The translations under genes were made by a program, and so were the position numbers. A DNA stretch of 64,000 nucleotides from DATNBU01 sp964476185 (GTDB taxonomy: Bacteria; Desulfobacterota; Binatia; UBA1149; CAITLU01): the NCBI GenBank assembly GCA_964476185.1, contig CAYYZO010000004.1, positions 1 through 64,000 on the forward strand, in the 5' to 3' direction. The stretch's first letter is position 1. Every line of letters starts with the position of its first letter. A model generated the notes under the pieces. The model had not been told where the DNA came from and did no database searches. It saw only the letters and a program-made list of their open reading frames with translations. Positions 1 through 7,943 of this stretch are shown piece by piece.

Positions 1-48
1 CTGGTCGAGCAGACGCGCCTGCACCTGTGGGAAGCGGAGGAACGCTGA
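1..48 (+). CDS. 3' end of a rightward gene (partial)
   Basis: Frame 1 is open from the window edge to a TGA at 46-48 and encodes LVEQTRLHLWEAEER, a charged, helix-like C-terminus with the high third-position G+C seen in the neighbouring genes. The rest lies outside the window, so no function can be given. The reading frame is plausible but so short that chance cannot be excluded. Confidence 0.4.
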   Translation: MVEQTRLHLWEAEER

Positions 49-123
49 CGACGTCGGTCGCCTTCATCGTTCCAGGCGACACGCCTTTGCATCCATCCGT
101 CCGCCGATCGCTCCCTCCGCGGA

Positions 124-1014
124 TCACTCCGAGGCCCTGCTGCCCGTTGCGGAAAGGAGCCCGACCGACGCCTGCAGCACGAGCAGCGCGTCGAGCGCGG
201 TGATCTTGCCCTCGCCATTCATGTCGCAGGAGGCGAGGATCTCGTCCGTCAGCTCGAGGCTTCCGACGGCGACCCTCAGGACGAGCAGCGCGTCGCCCGC
301 GGTCGTCCCGCCGTCTCCGCTGGCATCCCCGGTCGCCTCGATCGCGACGAACAGGCTGAGCCCCTCGGCTTCCGCGAATTGGGTCCCGAGCAAGCGGATC
401 CGGCGTGTCTCCACCGGCAGGCCGGACAGGATGGTCAGGCCCGTCTGGTTGTAGAAGCTGCTCGGCACGGAGTCGTTCAGAAAATCGCGGGAAAGACGAT
501 TCCCGATCAGCGTCGAGTTCTGGTCGGCGACCCAGGTGTCGGGGAACGTCGGGGGAGCGGGCGGATAGTAGTTGTGAAAGGGCAAGGGCGTGATCCCGTC
601 GGGATCGACCGGCTGCTCCTTCTCGTCCAGGAGGATCAGGTCGAGCGGGAACTTCTGGTCCGCGATGCCGAAGAGCACGCGACTCTTGCGGGGAAGACCG
701 TTCAGGTCGATCTCGACGACGAGATCCCCTTCCATCAGCAACGTCGACGGCGGCCCGGAGAGGATCTGCTGGTACGGCGGATTGTCCGGCGCACCCATGC
801 CTGGCGCATCGGGGACGCAGTCGAAGCCCTGTCCCGCACCGACGCTGCTCGACCCCGAGAATGTCGCCTGCGACATCGTGATCGTATACCCGGCGGAGAA
901 CGTCCCGGTTCGGGTCGCCTCCGGGTAGCCGCTCCAGGTCGCCCAGTGGACTGCAGCCGATGCGTCGGACGCGACGATCAACACGGCCGCGACAACAGCG
1001 AAACGCATTCTCAT
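124..1014 (-). CDS. Secreted protein with C-terminal dockerin-like repeats
   Basis: A 296-residue protein with an N-terminal signal peptide (hydrophobic core at residues 5-17, likely cleavage after ASA near residue 20). The middle is not recognised; it is rich in Pro, Gly and Leu as in beta-sandwich extracellular proteins. The C-terminus holds two 23-residue copies of a dockerin-type calcium-loop motif, at about residues 229-251 (DASGDGGTTAGDA) and 263-285 (DMNGEGKITALDA), each followed by LLVL. Dockerins bind cohesins or anchor extracellular proteins, but no cohesin is seen here. Start codons at residues 1 and 3 are both possible. It is transcribed away from the patatin gene at 1250. Confidence 0.75.
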   Translation of the reverse strand: MRMRFAVVAAVLIVASDASAAVHWATWSGYPEATRTGTFSAGYTITMSQATFSGSSSVGAGQGFDCVPDAPGMGAPDNPPYQQILSGPPSTLLMEGDLVVEIDLNGLPRKSRVLFGIADQKFPLDLILLDEKEQPVDPDGITPLPFHNYYPPAPPTFPDTWVADQNSTLIGNRLSRDFLNDSVPSSFYNQTGLTILSGLPVETRRIRLLGTQFAEAEGLSLFVAIEATGDASGDGGTTAGDALLVLRVAVGSLELTDEILASCDMNGEGKITALDALLVLQASVGLLSATGSRASE

Positions 1015-1249
1015 GCCGACCCCCTCGTCGATCTTGTGACCAGGACCGACTTTCTCCGCCCCTCATACTCGCGCGGGAGTGCCGTGCGCAGGGTCGACGT
1101 GCGAGCTTCCCGGCCCTGACCCCGGGGCCCGCGCCGCCCGAAGCACGCCGGAGGTCCCGCCGCGTCGGCCGGCCTTGCTTGCGGCTTGCGGTTGCGCGCG
1201 TGATCAGGGCGGACTTTCCGCGGGACCCGAACGACGAGGAGGCCAGTCG

Positions 1250-2692
1250 ATGTTGCAAGAGTGCCGTTCCGTCAATCCATCATCGCGCTGCTTCCCGCGC
1301 GGCCGCGCCGCCGCCCTTCTCGCGACGGCCCTGGCGGTGACGTCGGGTTGTTCCGCCGCCCGCACCGTCAACGCGCCGTTGCACGAGTACTCGCCGACAT
1401 ACGGTTACACGCTCGGCAATCCCGAGCTCGGCTCCGACGCGGGGGCCATCGACCTCAGCTTGATGTTCTCCGGCGGCGGCACGCGAGCCTCGGCGCTGGC
1501 CTACGGAGTGCTGCTCGAGCTTCGCGACACGACCATCGTCGTGGACGGCAAGCCGGTGCGCCTGCTCGACGAAGTCGACGTCATCAGCTCGGTTTCCGGC
1601 GGGAGCTTCACGGCTGCGTACTACGGGCTCTACGGCGACAGGATCTTCACCGATTTCGAGGACGCGCTGCTCCGCCGCGACATCGACGCGGAACTGGCGG
1701 TGGGGTTCGCCCGGCCGCTCGTCGCGCTCCGCATGCTGCTGACCTCGTACGACCGTTCGGACTGGGCCGAGCACGTCTACAACGAGCACATCTTCCACGA
1801 CGCCACCTACGCCGACCTCCAGCGGGCGGGCGGTCCGATGATCCGGATCAATGCCACCGACATCGGCATGGGAAGCCCGTTCCCGTTCGACCAGGACCAG
1901 TTCTCGATGATCTGTTCCGACCTCTCCCGGCTGAGCGTCGCCAGGGCCGTCCTCGCGTCCTCGTCGGTCCCGGTGGCGTTCGCTCCGACCGTCCTCGAGA
2001 ACTTCGCGGGAAGCTGCGGCTACCAGGTCGCCCCGTGGCTGGAGGGGGCGCTGGCGGACCGCACGGCGTCGCGGCGACGGTTCCACATCGCTTCGAGGAT
2101 GGCCCACTACCTGGATTCCAGCGAGCACCGCTACGTGTACCTTCTCGACGGGGGCGTCTCCGACAACCTGGGCATTCGGGGCTTCCTCAACGAGATCATC
2201 GAAGAAGGCGGATGGAGGCAGGCCCGGGAGCGCACGGGACAGCGCGAGCCGAAACCGCTCGCTGTCATCGTGGTCAACGCCGAAGCCGACCGCAGCCATG
2301 CCTTCCAGAAAGCGTTGGGCCTGCCGTCCATTCCGGAGGTCCTCAGCGCCGTTTCCGGCACCGGGATGCACAACTACAATTTCGAAACGCTGGAGCTTCT
2401 CGAGGGGAGCGTGGAAACGATCGCGCAGCAGGGAGGCGCGACGACCGGTCACGTCGTCGAGGTCGCGTTCAACAACCTGCCGGACCCCGAGGAGCGCGAG
2501 TACTTCAACGGCATCGAAACCAGCATCAACCTGGGCGACGAAGCCGTCGATCGGCTGATCGCGGTGGGCAGGCGGTTGCTCCGGGAATCGGAGGCTTACC
2601 AGGCCTTCCTGGCTTCGGTGGGCGCGGCGTCGGGGCCGTCCACGGCGCGCGGTGAGGATCGTCGCGAGGACGACGGGCGCCGGCGACCATAG
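1250..2692 (+). CDS. Patatin-like phospholipase, probable lipoprotein
   Basis: A 480-residue protein. The ATG at 1250 is chosen because GAGGAGG lies about 7 bp upstream and the protein then starts with a signal sequence ending near Cys34 (AVTSGC, an imperfect lipobox). Patatin hallmarks are in order: the oxyanion loop GGGTR at 75-79, the nucleophile elbow SVSGG with Ser116, and the catalytic DGG at 300-302. Family members are Ser/Asp-dyad lipid acyl hydrolases. The signal suggests an envelope location, with the lipid substrate unknown. A second patatin, without a signal peptide, is at 32813-33790. A strong hairpin follows the stop codon. Confidence 0.85.
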   Translation: MLQECRSVNPSSRCFPRGRAAALLATALAVTSGCSAARTVNAPLHEYSPTYGYTLGNPELGSDAGAIDLSLMFSGGGTRASALAYGVLLELRDTTIVVDGKPVRLLDEVDVISSVSGGSFTAAYYGLYGDRIFTDFEDALLRRDIDAELAVGFARPLVALRMLLTSYDRSDWAEHVYNEHIFHDATYADLQRAGGPMIRINATDIGMGSPFPFDQDQFSMICSDLSRLSVARAVLASSSVPVAFAPTVLENFAGSCGYQVAPWLEGALADRTASRRRFHIASRMAHYLDSSEHRYVYLLDGGVSDNLGIRGFLNEIIEEGGWRQARERTGQREPKPLAVIVVNAEADRSHAFQKALGLPSIPEVLSAVSGTGMHNYNFETLELLEGSVETIAQQGGATTGHVVEVAFNNLPDPEEREYFNGIETSINLGDEAVDRLIAVGRRLLRESEAYQAFLASVGAASGPSTARGEDRREDDGRRRP

Positions 2693-2788
2693 CCGGCCAC
2701 GGGGCGTTCCGCTCTACGGGGCTACGGCCAACATCGGCGGTCTGGCTGCGGCCGCGTGGACCTGGATCCCTCTGGCGGTTGGGGTTGC

Positions 2789-2828
2789 GCTCGATGGCGC
2801 GAAGATCAACGGCTTCGCGCCATCGAGC
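2789..2828. terminator. Hairpin between convergent genes, likely bidirectional terminator
   Basis: A perfect 16-bp inverted repeat, GCTCGATGGCGCGAAG at 2789-2804 and its complement at 2813-2828, with an 8-base loop. It lies between the stop of the patatin gene (2692) and the stop of the convergent small gene (2889). There is no long T run, so intrinsic termination is inferred from stem strength and position. Confidence 0.5.
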
Positions 2829-2888
2829 GATTCTCCTTCCGTTCCTCGTATCCTGCCCGGAACGGAAGGCGCTTCAGTCCAGCCCGGC

Positions 2889-3089
2889 TCAGGCCGGCGC
2901 GACCAGGACGACGAGCAGCGACAGCACGGACGAGGCCAGCGCCACGCCGACCAGCATCAACGTCGTTTGCCGTCGATGCCGGGCGGCGGACGGTTGGCTC
3001 CATCCCGCGAAGTCCGGTGCTCCCGCCGAACCCTCCATCAGCGCGATCGTCCCTGTCGAAGCCGCCTGGGCGTGGTCGAATCGGGTCAT
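2889..3089 (-). CDS. Small tail-anchored membrane protein
   Basis: A 66-residue protein from the ATG at 3089, which has AGGGGA about 8 bp upstream; an in-frame ATG 10 codons earlier lacks such a site. The N-terminal 40 residues are polar. The last 20 or so form one hydrophobic segment (LMLVGVALASSVLSLLVVLV) preceded by RHRR, so the protein probably sits in the inner membrane with its N-terminus in the cytoplasm. No family is recognised. The good ribosome site and clear topology argue that it is real, but it is short. Confidence 0.45.
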   Translation of the reverse strand: MTRFDHAQAASTGTIALMEGSAGAPDFAGWSQPSAARHRRQTTLMLVGVALASSVLSLLVVLVAPA

Positions 3090-3470
3090 CGTTCTGTCCC
3101 CTGCAGAGTCGGAGTCCATGGGCCGGACCCCGTGAAGCTGTCCCGTTCCGCGGTCGAGGACGCTCCGGTGGGCGTGGACCGATCGACGGGATGCGAGGGC
3201 AACCTACCGAATCCGATGGTGGCCCGTCGATCCGGAGTTCCCCGCCCGCGAGGGGGCACGCTGCGAGGAGGACCGAGGGCTGGCCCGGGAAGACCCGAGG
3301 CGGCTTTCGGGAAACCACGGATCCCGCGGACGCGGAGCGCTCCGCGAGGGGACGGCAGCGGCGCGAATCCGTCACTGCGTCGCCGCCGCCACGCGCTCGG
3401 GAAGGATCGTGACCACCCGGATCGCGGCTGCAGCCGCCGGGCGGTCACGATCCTCGGCCCGAGGACGGCG
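3090..3470. other. Intergenic stretch between mscL and the small membrane gene
   Basis: About 380 bases with no convincing coding frame: frames are open on both strands but give Arg/Pro/Ser-rich translations typical of G+C-rich non-coding DNA. The only clear structure is the hairpin at 3409-3448. A promoter for the small leftward gene at 3089 should lie here, but none is obvious. Confidence 0.5.
3409..3448 (-). terminator. Hairpin downstream of mscL
   Basis: GTGACCACCCGG at 3409-3420 pairs with CCGGGCGGTCAC at 3437-3448 with one mismatch. The loop contains part of a perfect palindrome, GCGGCTGCAGCCGC (3424-3437). It starts about 20 bp beyond the mscL stop codon. Without a T tract, termination by this element is inferred. 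Confidence 0.4.
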
Positions 3471-3908
3471 TCAGCGCGCCTTGAGCAGGTCCCGGATCTC
3501 GCCGAGCAGCACGACATCGGCCGGCGGCGGCGGAGCGGGAGCGGCTTTCTCTTCCGCCGCGATCCTGGCCTTCAAGCCGTTGACCGCGCGGACCACCAGG
3601 AACACCGCGAAGGCGAGGATCAGCGTGTTGATCGCGACCGTGAGGAACTGCCCGTAGCCGAGGGCAACGACGCCGGCGGCCTTGCGGGCCTCCGCCAGCG
3701 GCGTGCCTTCCGCCACCGTTCCCTGGATCACGATGTACATGTTCGAGAAGTCGACCTTGCTGATCAGGCCGGTGAGCGGAATGACCAGTTCGTCGACGAA
3801 CGACTTCAAGATGGCGCCGATCGCGCTGCCGACGATCAGGCCGACCGCGAGGTCGATGGCGTTGCCCTTGCCGATGAAGTCCCGAAAATCCCTCATGACC
3901 GTTCCCAT
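3471..3908 (-). CDS. mscL: Large-conductance mechanosensitive channel MscL
   Basis: A 145-residue inner-membrane channel that opens under membrane tension and releases solutes during hypo-osmotic shock. The start at 3908 follows AAAAAGGAGA with ideal spacing. The N-terminus MGTVMRDFRDFIGKGNAIDLAVGLIVG matches the conserved amphipathic helix and first transmembrane helix (residues about 15-45). A periplasmic loop and a second transmembrane helix (about 75-100) follow, then a Pro-rich linker (APAPPPP) and the cytoplasmic helix VVLLGEIRDLLKAR. Length and order are normal for the family. It appears monocistronic, with a hairpin after the stop. Confidence 0.96.
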   Translation of the reverse strand: MGTVMRDFRDFIGKGNAIDLAVGLIVGSAIGAILKSFVDELVIPLTGLISKVDFSNMYIVIQGTVAEGTPLAEARKAAGVVALGYGQFLTVAINTLILAFAVFLVVRAVNGLKARIAAEEKAAPAPPPPADVVLLGEIRDLLKAR

Positions 3909-4064
3909 GTGCGTTCTCCTTTTTGCGTTCGTTGTTTCGAAAGTTGCGCAACCGCCGCGTGGCCGGCTCCGGCCGGTCGGGTTCGCCTCCGCGAAGAGAC
4001 TCCACCGGGCCGGCAACGGCGCCGTCAGGCGGTCGCGTGTGGATCGATCGCGGACGCGGCTCGA

Positions 4065-4883
4065 TCAGCCGAGAGTGAAACAGAACGCCCTGCCGCCGTC
4101 GGCGGCGCCCCGTGACCAGAGGCGACCTCCGTGCCCGCGCACGATCTGCGCCGCGACCGCCAAGCCTCTCGACGTGTCGACCGGCTCCCGGCTCCGGTCT
4201 TCGAGCGCGTTGTCGCTGACGCTGTAGATCGTCTCGCCCTCGTCGCCACTGGACGCGGCGAACCGCACGCAGCCTTGCCGCTGCCCGGCGACCCGGTTCC
4301 AGCAGTTCTCCAGCAGGATCTTCATCAGCATTCGCAGTCTCGAGGCGTCGCCGGCGGCGTTCACGGTTTCGGTCGTCACGACTTCGACCGGACGGCCGCG
4401 ATGGTTCCAGCTGAGGTCGAGGACGATCTCGCGCGCGACGCCGCTCAGGTCGACGACTTCGCGCCGGGCCGGAGCGACGGTCATCCGCGAAGCATCGAGC
4501 AACGCATCGATCTGTTCGTCCGCCTGTCTCGCAGCCGCGCCGAGAGTCTCGAAGCAGTCGCGGGCGGGGCCGTCGAACGCGTCGGCGAGTTCCGTGGACA
4601 GCGAATCCATCAGTTCGCTGACCGCGCGCAGGGGCTGTCGCAGGCTGCCGGAGATCGCCCCGTGGAGCGCCCCGATCTGGCGGGAAGAGGCGGCGAGAGC
4701 ATCTCCCGCGCATCGCAGCTCCCGTCGGAGGCGCGCATTCTCCTTCCGCAGGGACTCGAGCTTCGCCGAGCGCCTGCGAACCGCGGCTGGACGGGCGGGA
4801 ACGCCGACCGAACCGCGGGCGGCGTCGCCCGCAGCGGTTCCGTCGAGAAAGGGATCGGCGATCTTGATGGCGATTGCGTTCAT
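4065..4883 (-). CDS. Histidine-kinase-like protein lacking the phospho-acceptor histidine
   Basis: A 272-residue soluble protein from the ATG at 4883. A basic N-terminal third with a coiled-coil-like stretch (about 40-75) leads into a region aligning with a HisKA dimerisation helix. There the usual SHDLRxPL reads SGSLRQPL (residues 78-85), so Gly79 replaces the histidine that is phosphorylated. An ATPase-like domain follows, with an N-box-like LLENCWNRV at about 191-199. The G1 box is degraded (SDNALED in place of DNGxG), and a G2-like segment is at about 238-258. It is probably a pseudo-kinase or a phosphotransfer-deficient partner. No response regulator is adjacent. Confidence 0.7.
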   Translation of the reverse strand: MNAIAIKIADPFLDGTAAGDAARGSVGVPARPAAVRRRSAKLESLRKENARLRRELRCAGDALAASSRQIGALHGAISGSLRQPLRAVSELMDSLSTELADAFDGPARDCFETLGAAARQADEQIDALLDASRMTVAPARREVVDLSGVAREIVLDLSWNHRGRPVEVVTTETVNAAGDASRLRMLMKILLENCWNRVAGQRQGCVRFAASSGDEGETIYSVSDNALEDRSREPVDTSRGLAVAAQIVRGHGGRLWSRGAADGGRAFCFTLG

Positions 4884-5275
4884 GGAGCCTCTGTCCTCGT
4901 GCCGGGTTTTCCGCGCGCCGCTCGGGCGGCCGTCGCGTTCTGCCCGTGGAAAAGCAAGGGGCGCGCCAAAACCGCCCGACTCACGAACGCCTGTTGATTC
5001 GCGGACATGGCGGGGGCCGGGCACCGCGGGGGCGGCCGGCCGGCGGATCAGTGTTCCGTCCCGGGGCACTGGCGCCGAACCCAGCGCATCGAAACGGAAC
5101 GAACCGTGCGGGGTTGCGCGGTGGCCGACCGCATCATCCTCACGTCGATCACCGACATCGCGAGCCTCGCCCTCCTGCTGGGACTCGCCCCGCTGCTCGT
5201 CCAGCAGTTCAAGGGTCCCGATCGATCCGGGAAGCCGCCGGCGGATGCCCGGATCCGCCGCGACCCTTGCCCCGG
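4884..5275. other. Intergenic stretch with a doubtful hydrophobic reading frame
   Basis: About 390 bases between the kinase-like gene and the LysR gene, both leftward. A rightward frame from a GTG at 5120 encodes a hydrophobic run (ADRIILTSITDIASLALLLG) with G/C-ending codons. It then loses coding character and would run antisense into the LysR gene as far as 5459, and it has no good ribosome site. I do not call it a gene. Confidence 0.4.
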
Positions 5276-6283
5276 TCAGCTTCGGGGCGGCCGGCGCCGC
5301 GGCCGAGCCGGGGGAGCGACCGCGCTTCGGGGGAAACGCCTGGCGCGCGCCGCGCCGGTTCGTGCCGGCGCCGGGTCCGGCGCCAGCGCTTGCGCGCTGG
5401 CGTCGAGCAGGTCGGCCTCGTCGCGTTCGAGCAGCGGTTTCAGGATCGGGTGCTGGTAACGCCGCTCGACCGTGATCGCGTAGAACGTCTCCACCAACCC
5501 GGGCACCACGCAGTACTCGGCGAGGACTCCGGAACGCAACTCGTCGCGGACCACCACGGACGGAAGCACGGCCGGCGCGTCGATGTCGCGCGCGAGCAGG
5601 CGCAGCATCGCCATGTCGTCTGCCTCCGCGAGCACGCTGTAATCGACTCCAAGCTTGGCGCAGAGAGCGTCGAATCCGGTACGAATCTCGCTGTCGGGGC
5701 CCGGAAGCAGCAGCGACGCCCCGGAGAGATCCTCGGGGAAGCGGAACGCCCGCGCTCTCGGCCTTCCGACGATGCTCACCGCCTGGCGCGCGATGCGCCT
5801 CGAACGCCACGCGTGCCCGCCTTCCCGGCGCGCGGTCCGGTTCGACAGCACGAGGTCGAGCACGTGGTCCCCGAGTGCCTCGAGCAGGTCGTCGAGGCGT
5901 CCGGACGACAGGCGCACCCTCGCGCCGGGTGTATCGATCAGCGGCCTGACGAACGACTCCTGGAAATTGCGCGACAGCGTCGACACCGCGCCGATGCGGA
6001 GCAGGTCGCCCTCGCGACGGCCGCTTTTCAACGTGGCCAGCAGTTCGCCGCCGGTCTCGAAGATCGCGTCCGCGTAGTCGAGCGCGATGCGACCGGCCTC
6101 CGTCAGCACGAGGCGGCGCCCCTCTCGCGAGAACAGGGCCTCTCCCAACTGGTCTTCCAGCACGCGGATCTGCGCGGACAGCGCCGACTGCGAGACCCGC
6201 AGCCGCTCGGCGGTGCGGGTCAGGTTCCCGTCCCGGGCGACGGCCCAGAAGTAGTGGAGGTGGTGATAGTTCAAGCCAGCCAT
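5276..6283 (-). CDS. LysR-family regulator, NhaR type, divergent from dabBA
   Basis: A 335-residue transcription factor. Its N-terminus, LNYHHLHYFWAVARDGNLTR, closely resembles that of NhaR, the LysR-type activator of sodium/proton antiporter genes. The winged HTH spans about residues 5-65 (AERLRVSQSALSAQIRVLE), followed by a two-lobed effector domain to about 300 and a disordered Ala/Pro/Arg-rich tail. The gene starts 88 bp from the divergent dabB start. LysR regulators usually act on the divergent operon, so control of dabBA is the natural inference, with a signal such as ion, pH or inorganic-carbon status. The effector cannot be read from sequence. Confidence 0.85.
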   Translation of the reverse strand: MAGLNYHHLHYFWAVARDGNLTRTAERLRVSQSALSAQIRVLEDQLGEALFSREGRRLVLTEAGRIALDYADAIFETGGELLATLKSGRREGDLLRIGAVSTLSRNFQESFVRPLIDTPGARVRLSSGRLDDLLEALGDHVLDLVLSNRTARREGGHAWRSRRIARQAVSIVGRPRARAFRFPEDLSGASLLLPGPDSEIRTGFDALCAKLGVDYSVLAEADDMAMLRLLARDIDAPAVLPSVVVRDELRSGVLAEYCVVPGLVETFYAITVERRYQHPILKPLLERDEADLLDASAQALAPDPAPARTGAARARRFPRSAVAPPARPRRRPPRS

Positions 6284-6371
6284 GGTGGGACCCGACGTTC
6301 TCTCAAAACGAACGAAAGGTAAAGAATTATGTCATTTTCAAGGGGGTTCGGCGCGCGTAAAACCGACCCCC
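6284..6371. promoter_or_regulatory. Divergent promoter region of the LysR gene and dabBA
   Basis: This 88-bp gap contains a patch much richer in A/T (about 6300-6340, around AAAGGTAAAGAATTATGTC) than anything nearby, as expected for overlapping divergent promoters and a LysR operator. I could not identify a specific T-N11-A site with confidence. The dabB ATG at 6372 lacks a clear Shine-Dalgarno sequence, so translation may be weak or start differently. Confidence 0.45.
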
Positions 6372-7838
6372 ATGAACGCACGAACGCTGCTTCCGCTCGT
6401 CCCGCCCCTTCTCGTCCTCGCCGTTCCGCTGCTGTTCGCGGCCGGAGCGCTCGCCTGCGCGACCGTCGCCGGCTCTCCGCTCCGCCGCGGCGCTCGCGTG
6501 TCGGCGGCGGCGTTCGGACTGGCCCTCGCCGCCTGCGTAGCGAACGCCCTCGCGCTGGTCGCCTCGACGGGGCCGGCCGGTCCGGCGATGTCGGCCGAGG
6601 CCGTCCCGTTCGCGAGTCGCCTCGCGGCGGCGGTCACCCTCGACGCGGTCACGGGCATCATGCTGCTGCTGGTTTGTTTCCTGGCGGCCTGCATCGCGCG
6701 CTTTTCCGTCTCGTATCTCGACCGAGCGCCGGGAGCCGCGCGCTATGCGTCGTCGTTTCTAGCCGCGATGGCGGCGGTCACCACGCTGGTGACCTCGAAT
6801 CACCTGGCGGTGATCGCGCTGGCGTGGACGGCCACCAGCGTCGCGTTGCACCAGCTCCTGACGTTCCATCCCGACCGCCGCGCGGCTCTGGTTGTCGCCC
6901 ACAAGAAGTTCCTGCTGAGCCGGCTCGCCGACGCGTGCGTGCTCGGTTCCATCGCTCTCGTCTGGAGCGGAGCCGGCAGCCTCGTGATCGAGGACGTCGG
7001 TCACTGGGCACGCGCCGCGGAGTCCGGCTCCCCGGTCCTCACCGCCGCGGCCCTGCTGCTCGTCGTCGCGGTCTCCCTCAAGTCGGCGCAGCTTCCCTTC
7101 CACGGCTGGCTCATCCAGGTGATGGAAGCGCCGACGCCGGTGTCGGCGCTGCTGCACGCGGGCGTCGTCAACCTCGGCGGCTTCGTGCTGATTCGGCTCG
7201 CCCCGCTGATGGAGGCCGTGCCGGCGGCGCAGGTCGTCCTGGCGGCGATCGGCACGACCACCACCGTCCTTGCCGCGTTGGTGCTGCGCACGAGGGTCAG
7301 CGTGAAGGTGGCCCTCGCGTGGTCCACCTGCGCCCAGATGGGCATGATGCTCGTCCAGTGCGCGCTCGGCCTCTGGCCGATGGCACTCCTGCACCTGGTC
7401 GGTCACTCGCTCTACAAGGCCCACGCGTTCCTGAGCTCCGGCAGCAGGGTCGACGAGTGGAAGGTCGCTTTCCTGCGGCCGAAGTCGCCCCGGGCCGCCT
7501 CGATGATCCTGACGCTCGCCTGCCTGTCGGGGCTGACGATGGTCTACGCGGCCTGGCACGCGGCGGTCGGTGCGCTTCCGATCGTGAAGGCTGCGCACGT
7601 CCTGTCGCCGTTCGCCGCCGCGATCGCGGCGACCGGACTCGCCGCGCTGCTGGCAGCGAGCACGGCGCTGGCGGTGAGGCCCGCGGGCCGGTTCGCCAGG
7701 GCGCTGCGGCCGCGCCTGTTCGCGGGCCTTTACCTGGACGAGGTCTTCACGCGGATCACGTTCCGTCTCTGGCCCCCCAGGCTTCCGCCACTCGAGGCGA
7801 CGGAACCGGCGCTCGAGATCGTCGACGCCGGAGCCTGA
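6372..7838 (+). CDS. dabB: DabB, membrane subunit of the DabAB inorganic-carbon transporter
   Basis: A 488-residue polytopic inner-membrane protein of the NuoL/MrpA proton-translocating family. It carries the family signature around LPFHGWLIQVMEAPTPVSALLHAGVVNLGGF (given in part; about residues 238-268), including the conserved Lys/His residues of the proton path, and roughly a dozen transmembrane helices. On its own this could be a complex I or Mrp subunit. The following gene, a DabA, makes it the DabB partner, which is thought to couple cation movement to hydration of CO2 to bicarbonate. The start at 6372 is preferred over an in-frame upstream ATG at 6282, which would overlap the LysR start. 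Confidence 0.9.
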   Translation: MNARTLLPLVPPLLVLAVPLLFAAGALACATVAGSPLRRGARVSAAAFGLALAACVANALALVASTGPAGPAMSAEAVPFASRLAAAVTLDAVTGIMLLLVCFLAACIARFSVSYLDRAPGAARYASSFLAAMAAVTTLVTSNHLAVIALAWTATSVALHQLLTFHPDRRAALVVAHKKFLLSRLADACVLGSIALVWSGAGSLVIEDVGHWARAAESGSPVLTAAALLLVVAVSLKSAQLPFHGWLIQVMEAPTPVSALLHAGVVNLGGFVLIRLAPLMEAVPAAQVVLAAIGTTTTVLAALVLRTRVSVKVALAWSTCAQMGMMLVQCALGLWPMALLHLVGHSLYKAHAFLSSGSRVDEWKVAFLRPKSPRAASMILTLACLSGLTMVYAAWHAAVGALPIVKAAHVLSPFAAAIAATGLAALLAASTALAVRPAGRFARALRPRLFAGLYLDEVFTRITFRLWPPRLPPLEATEPALEIVDAGA

Positions 7839-7943
7839 TCCGAGACGAGCGATTCCACGAGGACGACTTGCCCCGGCGATCTCCCGGCTCGAGCCCGGGT
7901 CGCCGCGGCACGCCCGGACGCCCCTGCGCGAAGGAGACCCCCG

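Noticed and set aside
2652..4115. Long rightward open frame through the small-protein and mscL region
   Set aside because: Its translation is Arg/Gly/Asp-rich without motifs and lies antisense to mscL; it is a G+C-driven shadow.
5105..5459. Rightward hydrophobic reading frame antisense to the end of the LysR gene
   Set aside because: The first 40 codons look membrane-like, but there is no ribosome site, the later part is Arg/Gly/Ala filler, and it runs 180 bp into a solid gene on the other strand.
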